A stretch of 64,000 nt of DNA, from NCBI GenBank assembly GCA_020632955.1, contig JACKEO010000007.1, forward strand, positions 1-64,000, in the 5' to 3' direction. Positions within the stretch are counted from its first letter, which is position 1, and the number at the start of each line of letters is the position of its first letter. The DNA is from Alphaproteobacteria bacterium. Its GTDB lineage: Bacteria > Myxococcota_A > UBA796 > GCA-2862545. Shown one piece after another: positions 35,180-44,107 of the stretch. The position numbers and the translations under genes are program-made. The notes beneath the pieces were generated by a model. That model searched no databases, had not been told where the DNA came from, and saw nothing but the letters and a program-made list of their open reading frames with translations.

Positions 35180-36655
35180 ATGGATGCACGGAGGCCGGGG
35201 ATCAGCGGACTGGCGCTCTACACGCCGCGACGGCGGGTGCGCCTCGACGCCTGGTGCGGGTGGACCGGTGCCGTGCCCGCGAAGGTGGAGGCCGTGGTGG
35301 GCCGCTCCTTCCGGATGTGCGGGCCCGACGAGGGCGTGTACACGATGGCCGCCGGTGCCGTGCTGCGCCTGCTCCTCGCCCACGAGGTGCACCCCGACGA
35401 CGTGGGCATGCTCGTGCTCGCCACGGAGTCGAGCACCGACAACTCCGCGGGCGCCATCATCGTGAAGGGCATGGTGGACCGCGCGCTCGAGGCCCGCGGG
35501 CTGCCGCCGCTCTCCCGCCGCGTGGAGGTCCCCGAGGTGAAGCACGCCTGTCTCGGCGGGGTGTACGGACTGAAGCAGGCGCTGCGCTACGTGGCGGGCG
35601 ACGGCAGGGGACGGCGCGCGATCGTCGTGGCCTCGGACGTCGCCGAGTACGCGCGAGGCAGCTCGGGCGAGGCCACGCAGGGCGCCGGGGCCGTGGCCAT
35701 GCTCGTCGACCCGCACGCCGCGATGGTGGAGGTCGACCTGGAGCGCACCGGCAGCGCCGCCGCCTACCGGGGCGCGGACTTCCGCAAGCCGGCGCGACGC
35801 CACCAGATGCCCGGCTACCACCCGGGCACCCGCCGCCTGCACGACTTCCCCGTGTTCAACGGGAGCTACTCGACCTGGTGCTACCTGGACGCCGTGCGCC
35901 ACGCCTTCGCGGACCACTGCCTCCGGAGCGGTGTCGCCGCCGGGCAGGTCCTCGCGGGGGCGGGTGCCGTCTTCCTCCACCGACCCTACCGCTGGATGCC
36001 CGTGCAGGCGGCCGCCACCCTCCACGCGGTGGCCCTGGCGGACGATCCACGCCGGCTGGCTGCCTTCGCGGAGGGCCTGCCCCCCGGGGCGCTCCAGGTG
36101 GACGCCGCCGTCGACGAGCTGCACGCCGATCCCGACCTCTACGCCCGCTTCCACGAGGCGGGCCGGTCCGACGATCCGGCGCCCCACGCCCGCGAGCTCG
36201 CGCGCCGGGTGCGCGAGACGCCGGCCTTCGCCCGGTGGGTGGACGAGCGCATGTCCCTCGGGGCCGACGGCATGTGCGACCTGGGCAACCTCTACACGGC
36301 GGCCCTGCCCGCCTGGCTCGCCGCGGGGGTGGAGGAGGCGATGCAGCGTGGCGTCGAGCTGGCGGGACGCCCGGCCCTGGCCATCGGCTACGGCAGCGGC
36401 GACGCGGCGGAGGTGCTGCCGCTGCGCTTCGTGTCGGGCTGGCAGGAGGCCGCGCGCCGCGTGGCCTTCGCCCAGGCGCTCGCCGACCCGGTCGACCTCG
36501 ATCGGGCGGCCTACGAGGCGCTCCACGACGGGCGCCCGCTGGACGGCTTCGACGCGCCGCCGAGGGGAGGCTTCGTGGTCGACCGCATCGGCCAGCACCA
36601 CGACGACGACTTCCAGGACATCGGCCTCGAGTACTACCGCTTCGTCGCCGCCTGA
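35180..36655 (+). CDS. mvaS: Hydroxymethylglutaryl-CoA synthase
   Basis: A 491-residue thiolase-fold enzyme. I choose ATG 35180 (MDARRPGISGLALYTP) because GGGGAGGG lies 7 bases upstream; an in-frame ATG at 35159 has no good site. The catalytic Glu is in ATESSTDNSAG (E83), the acyl-forming Cys in VKHACLGGVYGLKQAL (C124) and the His in GAVFLHRPY (H267); FPVFNGSYSTWCY is also conserved. It condenses acetyl-CoA and acetoacetyl-CoA, the entry to mevalonate, or in related enzymes beta-branching of polyketides. No mevalonate or polyketide gene adjoins it, so which role applies is open. The gene stands alone behind two palindromes. Confidence 0.9.
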   Translation: MDARRPGISGLALYTPRRRVRLDAWCGWTGAVPAKVEAVVGRSFRMCGPDEGVYTMAAGAVLRLLLAHEVHPDDVGMLVLATESSTDNSAGAIIVKGMVDRALEARGLPPLSRRVEVPEVKHACLGGVYGLKQALRYVAGDGRGRRAIVVASDVAEYARGSSGEATQGAGAVAMLVDPHAAMVEVDLERTGSAAAYRGADFRKPARRHQMPGYHPGTRRLHDFPVFNGSYSTWCYLDAVRHAFADHCLRSGVAAGQVLAGAGAVFLHRPYRWMPVQAAATLHAVALADDPRRLAAFAEGLPPGALQVDAAVDELHADPDLYARFHEAGRSDDPAPHARELARRVRETPAFARWVDERMSLGADGMCDLGNLYTAALPAWLAAGVEEAMQRGVELAGRPALAIGYGSGDAAEVLPLRFVSGWQEAARRVAFAQALADPVDLDRAAYEALHDGRPLDGFDAPPRGGFVVDRIGQHHDDDFQDIGLEYYRFVAA

Positions 36656-36680
36656 TGGCCGGCGCCCGGACCCCGCGCGG

Positions 36681-37118
36681 TCACGGCCGTGGGACGGCGC
36701 CGCGGAAGACGATGCGGGCCACCTTGCCCACCTCGATCTTGTAGTAGCCGTAGGAGGTCTCGCCGTAGCAGGGCAGGTCGTCGTCCACGACCAGGCGCAC
36801 GTTGGTGCCGTCGCGCAGCACGCCGAAGACGACGCGCTTCTTCGGGTCGTCGGTGGGCTCGACGCGCGCTTCGGCCAGCCGCTCGAAGGGGACCGTGGCC
36901 GTGCCCTCGCCCACCGTCCCGTAGAGGAAGACCTCGCCGTTGAAGGTGACCCGCGTCACGTCGACCGCCGCACCCGTGCGGTCGTAGACCGTGGCCGCGT
37001 GGATCTGCGCGGGGACCGGGATGCGGCTGGGCGCGTCGGAGCCGGTGATGCCGTTGGCCCACGCGACGCCGGCGAGCGCGAGCGCGGTGAGGACGAGCAC
37101 GGCAGACAGGCGACGCAT
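36681..37118 (-). CDS. Periplasmic protein of unknown function
   Basis: A 145-residue protein. I choose ATG 37118 because a promoter ends just upstream (37141) and a signal peptide follows at once (MRRLSAVLVLTALALAGVAWA, cut after AWA). The mature part is a small beta-rich domain (IPVPAQIHAATVYDRTGAAV, FNGEVFLYGTVGEGTATVPF, RVVFGVLRDGTNVRLVVDDD) with one Cys (LPCYGETSYGYYKIEVGKV). It looks like a secreted beta-sandwich with no enzyme motif. It is divergent from ribF. Confidence 0.7.
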   Translation of the reverse strand: MRRLSAVLVLTALALAGVAWANGITGSDAPSRIPVPAQIHAATVYDRTGAAVDVTRVTFNGEVFLYGTVGEGTATVPFERLAEARVEPTDDPKKRVVFGVLRDGTNVRLVVDDDLPCYGETSYGYYKIEVGKVARIVFRGAVPRP

Positions 37119-37140
37119 GGCAGCTCCGGGCGCGAGCGCG

Positions 37141-37169
37141 GGCGTACGCGACCGGTGGGGGCCTGTCAA
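37141..37169 (-). promoter_or_regulatory. Promoter of the periplasmic protein gene
   Basis: Minus strand: perfect TTGACA (37164-37169), 17 bases, TACGCC (37141-37146). The predicted start near 37134 leaves a 16-base leader before ATG 37118. Confidence 0.5.
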
Positions 37170-37254
37170 CCCGGCGTGGACCCTCCCCAGGGGTGGCGTT
37201 ACCGCCGCGGAGCGGCATGCCGCCGCCGCCCGTCGTCCGCGGGACCCGAGATCG

Positions 37255-38190
37255 ATGCCCGCCAGCCTGCCGCGCGTGTTCCAGGGGTCCGAGACCTACC
37301 CGGACGTCCCCCTCGAGGGCCCCGCGGTCACCATCGGGAACTTCGACGGCGTGCACCTCGGGCACAGGGCCCTGCTGCGGGCGGCGCGGGAGCGCGTGGG
37401 GCCGTCCGGGCGGGTGTGCGTCTACACCTTCGATCCCTTCCCACGGGACGTGATGGCGCCGGGTCACGGCGTGCCGGCCATCCAGACCCTCCCGGACCGC
37501 GTGGCCACGCTCGGCACCGCCGGGGTGGACGAGGTGGTGGTCGAGCCCTTCGATCGCGACTTCGCGCAGCACGATCCCACGTGGTTCTGCGACGTGGTGC
37601 TGCGGCAGCGCCTGAGGGCGCGCGCGGTGGTGGTGGGGTGGGACTTCCGCTTCGGGCGGGATCGCGCAGGCGACGTCGACCTCCTGCGCCAGCGCCTGTC
37701 GGTGCCCGTGGTGCGGGTGCCCGCGGTGGCGGTGGAGGGTGACGTCGTGAGCTCCACGCGCATCCGCGCGCTGGTCGCGGCGGGCGACCTGGCCACGGCC
37801 GAGCGGCTCCTCGCGCGTCCGCACGCGGTGTCGGGCGAGGTGGTCCCCGGGGACGCCCGTGGGCGTTCGCTGGGCTTCCCCACGGCCAACGTGCGGCCCG
37901 CCACGGATCTGCTCCCGCCGGCCGGCGTGTACGCCGTGCGCGTGGACGTGAGCGGCGTGTGGCTCGACGGTGTGGCCAACCTCGGGGATCGGCCCACCTT
38001 CCGTCCGGGCGAGGGCCGGCTGGAGGTCCACCTGCTGGACTGGTCGGGCGACCTCTACGGCGTGCAGGTCACCGTGGCCTTCGTGCGGCGGATCCGCGAG
38101 GAGCGGGCCTTCGCGCGGGTCGACGACCTCGTGGCCCAGATCCGGGTGGATGCGGAGGCCGCGCGGCGCATCCTCGGGCAGCGGCGGTGA
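37255..38190 (+). CDS. ribF: Bifunctional riboflavin kinase / FAD synthetase RibF
   Basis: A 311-residue protein from ATG 37255. The FAD synthetase half has VTIGNFDGVHLGHRALL (nucleotidyl-transfer HxGH motif), TFDPFPRDVM and VSSTRIRALVAAGD; the riboflavin kinase half has VVPGDARGRSLGFPTANVRP (conserved GRxLGFPTAN), GVYAVRV, GVANLGDRPTF and EVHLLDWSGDLYG. It makes FMN and FAD from riboflavin. It overlaps aroE by 4 bases. Everything needed is present and the length is normal. Confidence 0.95.
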   Translation: MPASLPRVFQGSETYPDVPLEGPAVTIGNFDGVHLGHRALLRAARERVGPSGRVCVYTFDPFPRDVMAPGHGVPAIQTLPDRVATLGTAGVDEVVVEPFDRDFAQHDPTWFCDVVLRQRLRARAVVVGWDFRFGRDRAGDVDLLRQRLSVPVVRVPAVAVEGDVVSSTRIRALVAAGDLATAERLLARPHAVSGEVVPGDARGRSLGFPTANVRPATDLLPPAGVYAVRVDVSGVWLDGVANLGDRPTFRPGEGRLEVHLLDWSGDLYGVQVTVAFVRRIREERAFARVDDLVAQIRVDAEAARRILGQRR

Positions 38191-39017
38191 GCCTCTCGGG
38201 CGCCACGCGCCTCTACGCGGTGCTCGGGTCGCCCGTGCGCCACAGCCTGTCCCCCCGGCTGCACAACGCCGCCTTCGCGGCCCACGGGATCGACGCCGTC
38301 TACCTCGCGCTGGAGGTGTCGCCCGACCGCGCCGCGCGGGTGCCCGACGCCCTGCGGACCCTGGGGCTGGCGGGGGCGAACCTCACGGTGCCGCTCAAGG
38401 AGCGTGTGGTCGCCGGCCTCGACGAGGTGGTGGGCGTGGCGCGCGTGCTCGGTGCCGTGAACACCGTGGTGGCCCACGAGGGCAGGCTGGTGGGCCACAA
38501 CACCGATGCGGCGGGCTTCGTGGCAGGCGTCCGGCAGCGTCGCGAGGTGACGGGCTGCCGGGCGGTCGTGCTCGGCGCCGGGGGAGCGGGGCTGGCCTGC
38601 GGCGCGGGCCTGGCGGAGGCGGGCGCGGCGGAGGTGGTCTTCCTCAACCGCACCCTGGCGCGCGCCGAGGCCGCAGCCACCCGCTGTCGAGCCGCCTGGC
38701 CGGCCACCGCCTTCGCCGCCGGGGCGCTGGACGACTTCGCCGACGTCGTCACCAGGGCCGATCTGGTCGTGCAGGCCACGTCGGGCGGTGCGGCCGACGC
38801 CGTGGCCGCGCTGCCCGTCGACCACGTCCGGGCGGGCGCTCTCTGGGTGGATCTGGGGTACTGGGCTCCCGCGCCCCTGCACGCGGACGTCCTGTCGGCG
38901 CGGGGCGTCGACGTCCAGGACGGCAAGCCGATGCTGGTCCACCAGGCCGCGCTCGCCTTCCGCCACTTCACCGGGATTTCGCCCGACCCGGCGATGCTGT
39001 CGCGGACGATCGGGTAA
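38187..39017 (+). CDS. aroE: Shikimate dehydrogenase AroE
   Basis: A 276-residue enzyme from GTG 38187 (overlap GTGA). The substrate-binding SPVRHSLSPRLHNAAF, the catalytic Lys in NLTVPLKE (K71), the Asp in GHNTDAAGF (D107) and the NADP-binding VVLGAGGAGLA are present. The C-terminal Gln-containing helix is VHQAALAF. It reduces 3-dehydroshikimate to shikimate. Coupling to ribF is unusual but fits the dense gene packing here. The stop TAA overlaps a -10-like TAAGCT before the FHA gene. Confidence 0.94.
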   Translation: MSLSGATRLYAVLGSPVRHSLSPRLHNAAFAAHGIDAVYLALEVSPDRAARVPDALRTLGLAGANLTVPLKERVVAGLDEVVGVARVLGAVNTVVAHEGRLVGHNTDAAGFVAGVRQRREVTGCRAVVLGAGGAGLACGAGLAEAGAAEVVFLNRTLARAEAAATRCRAAWPATAFAAGALDDFADVVTRADLVVQATSGGAADAVAALPVDHVRAGALWVDLGYWAPAPLHADVLSARGVDVQDGKPMLVHQAALAFRHFTGISPDPAMLSRTIG

Positions 39018-39039
39018 GCTCCCGCCGAGTGGAGGACGG

Positions 39040-39426
39040 ATGGCCGACAGGCCGGTCCTGGTGTGCATCGAGGGTGCGCTCGCCGGCAGCGTGTTCCCCG
39101 TGCCCGAGGGTGGGATGGAGATCGGGCGGTCCCCCGAGAACGACGTGGTGCTGGAGGACGACGACGGTGTGTCGCGCTTCCACGCCCGCCTCCAGTACGA
39201 CGACGGCGCCCTCTGGGTGCGCGACGCCGGCTCGCGCAACGGCGTCTACGTGAACGACACGCGCATCGGGCGTCACAAGGCGCTCAAGGTCGGCGACCGC
39301 ATCGGGCTGGGCGTCACCGTGTTCGAGGTGCAGTGGGAGGCCGACTCGGACTCCCGCAGAGCGAGGACCGCCGATCGGAAGCCATGGTTCTGGCCCTTCG
39401 GCAGCGACGAGCGAGGCAAGGGATGA
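39040..39426 (+). CDS. FHA-domain protein
   Basis: A 128-residue cytoplasmic protein from ATG 39040 with GGAGG just upstream. The single FHA domain has the canonical core GRSPENDVVLEDDDGVSRFH (about 29-48) with the phosphothreonine-binding Arg, Ser and His, then GSRNGVYVND. The basic tail is RRARTADRKPWFWPFGS. FHA domains bind phosphothreonine peptides, so a partner Ser/Thr kinase is expected; none is in this window. It overlaps the next FHA gene by 4 bases (ATGA). Confidence 0.92.
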   Translation: MADRPVLVCIEGALAGSVFPVPEGGMEIGRSPENDVVLEDDDGVSRFHARLQYDDGALWVRDAGSRNGVYVNDTRIGRHKALKVGDRIGLGVTVFEVQWEADSDSRRARTADRKPWFWPFGSDERGKG

Positions 39427-40352
39427 TCGAGTTGACGATCTCGAGGGCGGGTGAGGCCGACCGGCGCATGCTCCTCAAGGGCGGCGCCTACAGCCTGGGT
39501 CGCCATGCCGACAACGACATCGTGCTGGACGACAAGGCGGTCTCGCGACGACACGCACGGCTGCTCGTGGACGGCGACGTGGCGATGCTGGAGGACCTGG
39601 GCTCGGGCTCCGGCAGCTTCGTGGGCGGTCGCGCGGTCGGCGAGCGTCGCCTGCAGGACGGCGACGAGGTGGAGATCGTCCCCTTCGTGCTGCGCGTCCG
39701 CGCCGGGGCGAAGCCGCCCACGCACGTCGTGGACGTGCTCGAGGTGGTGGAGGGCGCCGACGCCGGGCGGGTGTTCGACCTGATCGAGGACGAGCTCACC
39801 ATCGGGCGTGGCGACGATCAGGACCTCAAGCTCGACGACCACGGCGCCAGCCGCGGGCACGCCCTGCTCGCCCGGCGTCGGGGCACGTGGTTCGTGCGCG
39901 ACCTCGACAGCGCGAACGGCACCTACGTCAACGATCAGCGGGTGGCCGAGGCGCCGCTGGAGCAGGGTGACCGGCTGGGCGTGGGCGAGAGCGTGCTCGT
40001 GCTCGGCCAGCAGGAGCGGCAGGGTGCGGGTCCGTCCGCGGCGGCGTCCGGGGCGTCCACGCCCGATCTCCCCGCGGGTGCGCCCGTGGTGGAGCGCGTC
40101 GCGGTGCCGGCGCGCCCTCCCGCGCCGCCCCCTCCGGCCGCGCCTCCCACGCCACGGCCGCCGGTGGTCGCGCCCCCGCCTCCCGCGCCGCCTCCGCAGG
40201 TGCCCGCGCCCGCGCCGCCTGCCGCCGCGGTCGCGCCGGCCCCGCAGGCCGTGGCGCCGGCGGCCCCCAACGTGCTGCCGTGGCTGCTCGTGGGCATGCT
40301 CGTGATCCTGCTCTTCCTGGGCGGGGTGGTCGTCACCGCCTCGGCGCCGTAG
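39423..40352 (+). CDS. Double-FHA membrane-anchored protein
   Basis: A 309-residue protein. FHA 1 (about 23-75) has SLGRHADNDIVLDDKAVSRR, and FHA 2 (about 125-185) has TIGRGDDQDLKLDDHGASRG and SANGTYVND; the binding Arg/Ser are present in both. A Pro/Ala linker of roughly 75 residues (210-285) leads to a single C-terminal helix (LPWLLVGMLVILLFLGGVVV), so it is a tail-anchored protein with cytoplasmic FHA domains. It is likely to read phosphothreonine signals near the membrane. The next gene, a lipoprotein, begins 3 bases later. Confidence 0.92.
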   Translation: MIELTISRAGEADRRMLLKGGAYSLGRHADNDIVLDDKAVSRRHARLLVDGDVAMLEDLGSGSGSFVGGRAVGERRLQDGDEVEIVPFVLRVRAGAKPPTHVVDVLEVVEGADAGRVFDLIEDELTIGRGDDQDLKLDDHGASRGHALLARRRGTWFVRDLDSANGTYVNDQRVAEAPLEQGDRLGVGESVLVLGQQERQGAGPSAAASGASTPDLPAGAPVVERVAVPARPPAPPPPAAPPTPRPPVVAPPPPAPPPQVPAPAPPAAAVAPAPQAVAPAAPNVLPWLLVGMLVILLFLGGVVVTASAP

Positions 40353-40354
40353 GC

Positions 40355-41470
40355 GTGCAGGGGCTGCGCGTCGCGTGGCTGGCGCTGGCCCTGCTGGCCT
40401 GCGCGCCCCGCCTCCGACTCGCCGTCGATCCCTCCCTGGGCGACGGCGCACCGCTCGCGCGGGGCGAGCCGCTCGCGGCGCTCGAGGCGGCGGCCACCGA
40501 TGCCGACCCCAGCACCCGGCGGCGAGCCTTCGAGGCCCTGCTGGACGCCCTGCCCGTGGAGCGCCTGACCCGCTGGGCGGTGCAGGGGTCGTACGACCGG
40601 GACCCCTGGGTGCAGACCGGCGTGGTGGACGCCCTGCTGCAGCGGGTGGGAGAGCCGGGGGTGCCGGCGCTCCTCCTCGACGTGGCCTCGCGCGGGTCCG
40701 CCGACCCCTATGCGCGCGCTGCGGCGGCGCACGGCCTGCTCGATGCAGGCCACGCGGACGGCCTGGAGCCGCTGCGCACCGCGTGGGTCGATCGCCCCGG
40801 GTGGAAGGCGGCGCCCCTGGCCCTCGTGGCCGTCCGGTTGGGCGAGCAGGCCGGCCGACCGGTGCTCGAGCGGGCGTTGCGGGAGGGAGACGTCCGCGAC
40901 GATCCCTCCTTCGTCGTGGCCCTGGGGCTGCACGGCTGGCCGGGGCTCGTCGACGCCCTGGCGCGGGACGACGCCTGGGCGGAGGAGGACCTCGGGCTGC
41001 GGCTGGACGTGGCGCGTGCCCTCCTCGCGGATCCCGCCGGAGCGCGGGCCTGGCGGGCGGCCCTCGCCGACCGGGAACCCGCGGTGGCCCGCGAGGCCTT
41101 CGAGCTGGTGCTGCGGCTCGCCGAGGGGCCGCAGCGCGCGACGTGGCTGGGTGCGGCGGCACGGGCGGGCGACCGTGGCGTGCGGCGTGCGGCGACGGCG
41201 TGGCGACGTCCCCAGACCCTGGCGCGGTCGTGGGCTTCGGGGGAGGCCTACACCCGGGAGGCGCTGCTGCCGCTGCTCCTCGGCGACGAGGACGGGCTCG
41301 CCCGGCTCGCCGAGGCGCTCGAGGCCGACGACCCCTCCCTCCGCGCGGCGGCGGCCCGTCGTGCCAGCCGCCTGCGGGCCGTGTCGTTGCGCCCGCTGCT
41401 GGAGGTCGCCGCGACCGACGATCGCGTCGAGGTCAGGCTGGCGGCGCTCGGGGCGCTCCTGGCGCGGTGA
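40355..41470 (+). CDS. HEAT-repeat lipoprotein
   Basis: A 371-residue lipoprotein from GTG 40355 (VQGLRVAWLALALLACAP, lipobox LLAC). Helical repeats of HEAT type run through the mature protein (ADPSTRRRAFEALLDALP, DPWVQTGVVDALLQRVGE, DPYARAAAAHGLLDAG, DRGVRRAATAWRRP, DDPSLRAAAARRASRL). HEAT solenoids bind proteins. It is co-directional with the two FHA genes and may be co-transcribed. A convergent lipoprotein gene ends 10 bases downstream. No enzymatic residue is visible. Confidence 0.8.
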   Translation: MQGLRVAWLALALLACAPRLRLAVDPSLGDGAPLARGEPLAALEAAATDADPSTRRRAFEALLDALPVERLTRWAVQGSYDRDPWVQTGVVDALLQRVGEPGVPALLLDVASRGSADPYARAAAAHGLLDAGHADGLEPLRTAWVDRPGWKAAPLALVAVRLGEQAGRPVLERALREGDVRDDPSFVVALGLHGWPGLVDALARDDAWAEEDLGLRLDVARALLADPAGARAWRAALADREPAVAREAFELVLRLAEGPQRATWLGAAARAGDRGVRRAATAWRRPQTLARSWASGEAYTREALLPLLLGDEDGLARLAEALEADDPSLRAAAARRASRLRAVSLRPLLEVAATDDRVEVRLAALGALLAR

Positions 41471-41480
41471 GGCAGGCAGC

Positions 41481-42656
41481 TCAGGGCAGGGCGGCGTCGG
41501 TGTCGGGCGCGGTGCAGCCTGCCTCCACCCAGGCCAGGTCGTGCGCCTCCAGGGTGAGGCCCGTGCGCTCGGTGGCCACCGCGTCCGCCAGGCGCAGGCG
41601 CAGGCAGGTCGGCTCGTTGTCGGCGGCGCACGGCACGCACGGCAGGCCGTTCGCCGCCGACGCGAGGCAGGCGTTGGCGTGGGCCTGCGGGTAGTGCACG
41701 CGCGCGTCGGACTCGCCGTCCACCAGCAGCTGCACGAGCTTCGCGTTGCTGCCGTCGAAGCTGCCGCGAAGGCGGCCCTCGGCCAGGGGTGCGCCCACGA
41801 GGGCGCCGGGCAACGTCAGCGACGGCACGATCGCCTCGAAGTCCGGGCCGTTCCATGTGGCGGACGTGGCGTCGGCGGTGAGCGCGCAGGCCTGGGTGGC
41901 GGAGATCACCGTGCCACCGGATCGGGTGACCTCGACGAGCCCCGTGCGCACCTGGAGCTCGCTGCCCGTGCCGGCCTGGAGCTGGATCGCCAGGACGAGG
42001 CCCGGGGGCGTGGCGAGCTTCGAGCGCAGGCCGAGGGTGGTGCGCGGGGGCTCCACGGCCACCACGCTGGCCGGCTCGAGGAGGAAGGTGCGCGGGCTCG
42101 CGCCCAGCTGGTAGGGCGGTGCGGGCGCTGTGCGGAAGGGCAGCTCGCAGCGCCAGGCCGGCGTCTGGGCGACCATCGTGTGCGCCGTGCCGGCGCTGAG
42201 GCGGACGGAGGCCTCGGTCCACGCCCATCGACGACCGGCATCCCACGTGAGCGGCGCCACGGGCTGATCGGCCGCGTCGAAGTCGCGCACCACCGACAGC
42301 GCGAGGTCGGCGGGCGCGGCGCTCGTGAAGCCGAGCACGAGGGTGGGGCGCACCCCTGCGGTCTGGCTGCCTGCCTCCGGCCACGCGAAGTCCAGCGCGG
42401 AGCAGTCGAGGACCGGGGAGGTGTCTGCTGGGGGATCCGTGTCCGCCGCGGGATCCGTGTCCGTGTCGCCCGTCTGGGTGTCGGCGCTGTCGTCCTCGCC
42501 GCCGTCCCCGGTGTCGGCGGACGTCGTGCTGGTGTCGCGCACCGGCGTGTCGTCCCCGCTGTCGTCCACCAGATCGCACTCGATGCACGACTCCCCTCGC
42601 GAGAAGACGCCGCACCCGGCGAGGCTCGGGACCAGCAACCACCACACCGGGCGCAC
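41481..42656 (-). CDS. Lipoprotein with an Asp/Thr-rich linker
   Basis: A 391-residue lipoprotein. GTG 42656 is chosen because CGGAGG lies 5 bases upstream and the signal follows at once (VRPVWWLLVPSLAGC). After CIECDL there is a linker rich in Asp and Thr (about 30-75). The mature part is beta-rich with scattered Cys (DCSALDF, WRCELPF, QACALT, NACLAS, LPCVPC, PTCLRL, AGCTAPD). The CVPC and CxxC pairs may form disulfides. No known domain. A second lipoprotein gene starts 130 bases away on the other strand. Confidence 0.72.
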   Translation of the reverse strand: MRPVWWLLVPSLAGCGVFSRGESCIECDLVDDSGDDTPVRDTSTTSADTGDGGEDDSADTQTGDTDTDPAADTDPPADTSPVLDCSALDFAWPEAGSQTAGVRPTLVLGFTSAAPADLALSVVRDFDAADQPVAPLTWDAGRRWAWTEASVRLSAGTAHTMVAQTPAWRCELPFRTAPAPPYQLGASPRTFLLEPASVVAVEPPRTTLGLRSKLATPPGLVLAIQLQAGTGSELQVRTGLVEVTRSGGTVISATQACALTADATSATWNGPDFEAIVPSLTLPGALVGAPLAEGRLRGSFDGSNAKLVQLLVDGESDARVHYPQAHANACLASAANGLPCVPCAADNEPTCLRLRLADAVATERTGLTLEAHDLAWVEAGCTAPDTDAALP

Positions 42657-42786
42657 GGGGACCTCCGTGCGGGCGCTCCTACCACGTGACCTCGTCGCCG
42701 CGCGGCCGACCGGTGCGCAGGACGCCTCCTTCGCGCGCCGTGGCGCCTTCCTCCGGGCTAGTCTGCGACCCGACGTGGAGGGAGCG

Positions 42787-44097
42787 ATGGGACGTGTCTG
42801 GTGGATGGGCGTGCTGGTCGCGTGCGGAGCGCCGGCGGGGACGGACCTCGGCGACACCGACACCGACGGCGACACCTCCACCACCGACACCGCCGCGCCG
42901 GACGACACCGGGGCCGGGCCCGACGACAGCGGCGACGTGCCCGACGGCGTGTGCGTCACCCAGGTGATCGAGGACGCGGACGGCGACGGCCAGCCCGACA
43001 GCCGGGTGCGCATCGAGGTGGACGGCACCACCACCACCACCTTCGAGGACCTGGACGGCGACGGGAGCTGGGAGGTCGAGACGGTCGTGGTCACCGACGC
43101 CAGCGGGGATCTCGTGCTGTCGGAGGTGGTGCGCCTGCTCCCGTCGGGGCGGCTCTACGCGCGCGCGGAGACCATGCTGGACGCAGACGGCCGGGTGGTG
43201 CGCGGCGAGGTGGACGACGACGGCGACGGACGCCCGGAGCTCGTCGTCGAGAACGCCTACTACCCGACGGGCGAGCTCTACAAGCAGACCGTCCGTCAGG
43301 ACGCGGACTCGAACGGCAAGCGCGAGAGCGTGCGCGTGCAGATCTTCGAGCCCGAGGGCTACCCCATCGCGGTGGACGAGGACCTCACGGACGACGGCGT
43401 GCGCGACCGCTGGTCCGTGTGCGCCCGGGTGGACTCGGTGGTCACCTGCGAGGTCTTCGCCACGCCGGGCACACGCACCAGCGTGGCCCGGTACACCTAC
43501 GACGGGGAGATCCGCCGCACGCGCTACGAGCGCGACAGCAGCGCGGACGACGTCTTCGACGGCGCCGACGACCTCGACTGGACCTACACGTGGTCGCCGG
43601 GCGGCAACCCGCTGGTCGATCAGGGCGACGGCGTGGCGGGGCCGCGCGACGGCGTGGTGGATCGCGAGACGCGGCGGGCCTACGACGCAGCGGAGCGCAT
43701 GCTGGAGCTCGAGGAGCGCACCGCGGGCGCGCTCGACTCCCGGCACACCTGGACCTACGACGCCGAGGGTCGGGTGCTCACCGACCTCGACGACTCCGAC
43801 GGGGACGGCGTGGTGGAGCTGGGGGTGCGCGCGGTCCGCGACGCGCAGGGCCGCGTGACGGAGGCGGTGTACGTGCAGGAGGGCGCCGACATCGCCAAGG
43901 AGACCACCACCTTCACGGGGCGCGACGCCGTGCGCCTCACGGACGTGGACATCGACGGCACGGTCGATGTGCGGAGCACCCTGCTGTACGACGACCACGA
44001 CCGGCTGCTGAAGCAGGAGGACGACGCGAAGGACGACGGCTCCGTCGATCGCCGGGTCACGGCCACCTACTCGTGCCCTCCCACCGACGGCGCGTAG
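42787..44097 (+). CDS. YD-repeat-like lipoprotein
   Basis: A 436-residue lipoprotein from ATG 42787 (MGRVWWMGVLVACGAP, lipobox LVAC; GGAGGGAGC upstream) with a TDTDGD/TTDTAAPDD linker. The mature part carries repeats of the form YD.xGR and DxDGDG (EDADGDGQPDSRVRIEV, MLDADGRVVRGEVDDDGDGR, YDAAERMLELEE, WTYDAEGRVLTDLDDSDGDG, YDDHDRLLKQEDD) that resemble YD (RHS) repeats and calcium-binding Asp loops. The last Cys is near the end (YSCPPTDG). It is probably a surface beta-solenoid or beta-roll. No toxin-like C-terminus follows, so I do not call an RHS toxin. Confidence 0.72.
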   Translation: MGRVWWMGVLVACGAPAGTDLGDTDTDGDTSTTDTAAPDDTGAGPDDSGDVPDGVCVTQVIEDADGDGQPDSRVRIEVDGTTTTTFEDLDGDGSWEVETVVVTDASGDLVLSEVVRLLPSGRLYARAETMLDADGRVVRGEVDDDGDGRPELVVENAYYPTGELYKQTVRQDADSNGKRESVRVQIFEPEGYPIAVDEDLTDDGVRDRWSVCARVDSVVTCEVFATPGTRTSVARYTYDGEIRRTRYERDSSADDVFDGADDLDWTYTWSPGGNPLVDQGDGVAGPRDGVVDRETRRAYDAAERMLELEERTAGALDSRHTWTYDAEGRVLTDLDDSDGDGVVELGVRAVRDAQGRVTEAVYVQEGADIAKETTTFTGRDAVRLTDVDIDGTVDVRSTLLYDDHDRLLKQEDDAKDDGSVDRRVTATYSCPPTDGA

Positions 44098-44107
44098 CGC
44101 CGCCTGC

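Noticed and set aside
35159..35180. An earlier ATG for the HMG-CoA synthase
   Set aside because: No ribosome site, whereas GGGGAGGG stands before ATG 35180.
42787..44097. RHS or polymorphic toxin
   Set aside because: YD-like repeats exist, but there is no RHS core, no toxin domain and no immunity gene behind it.
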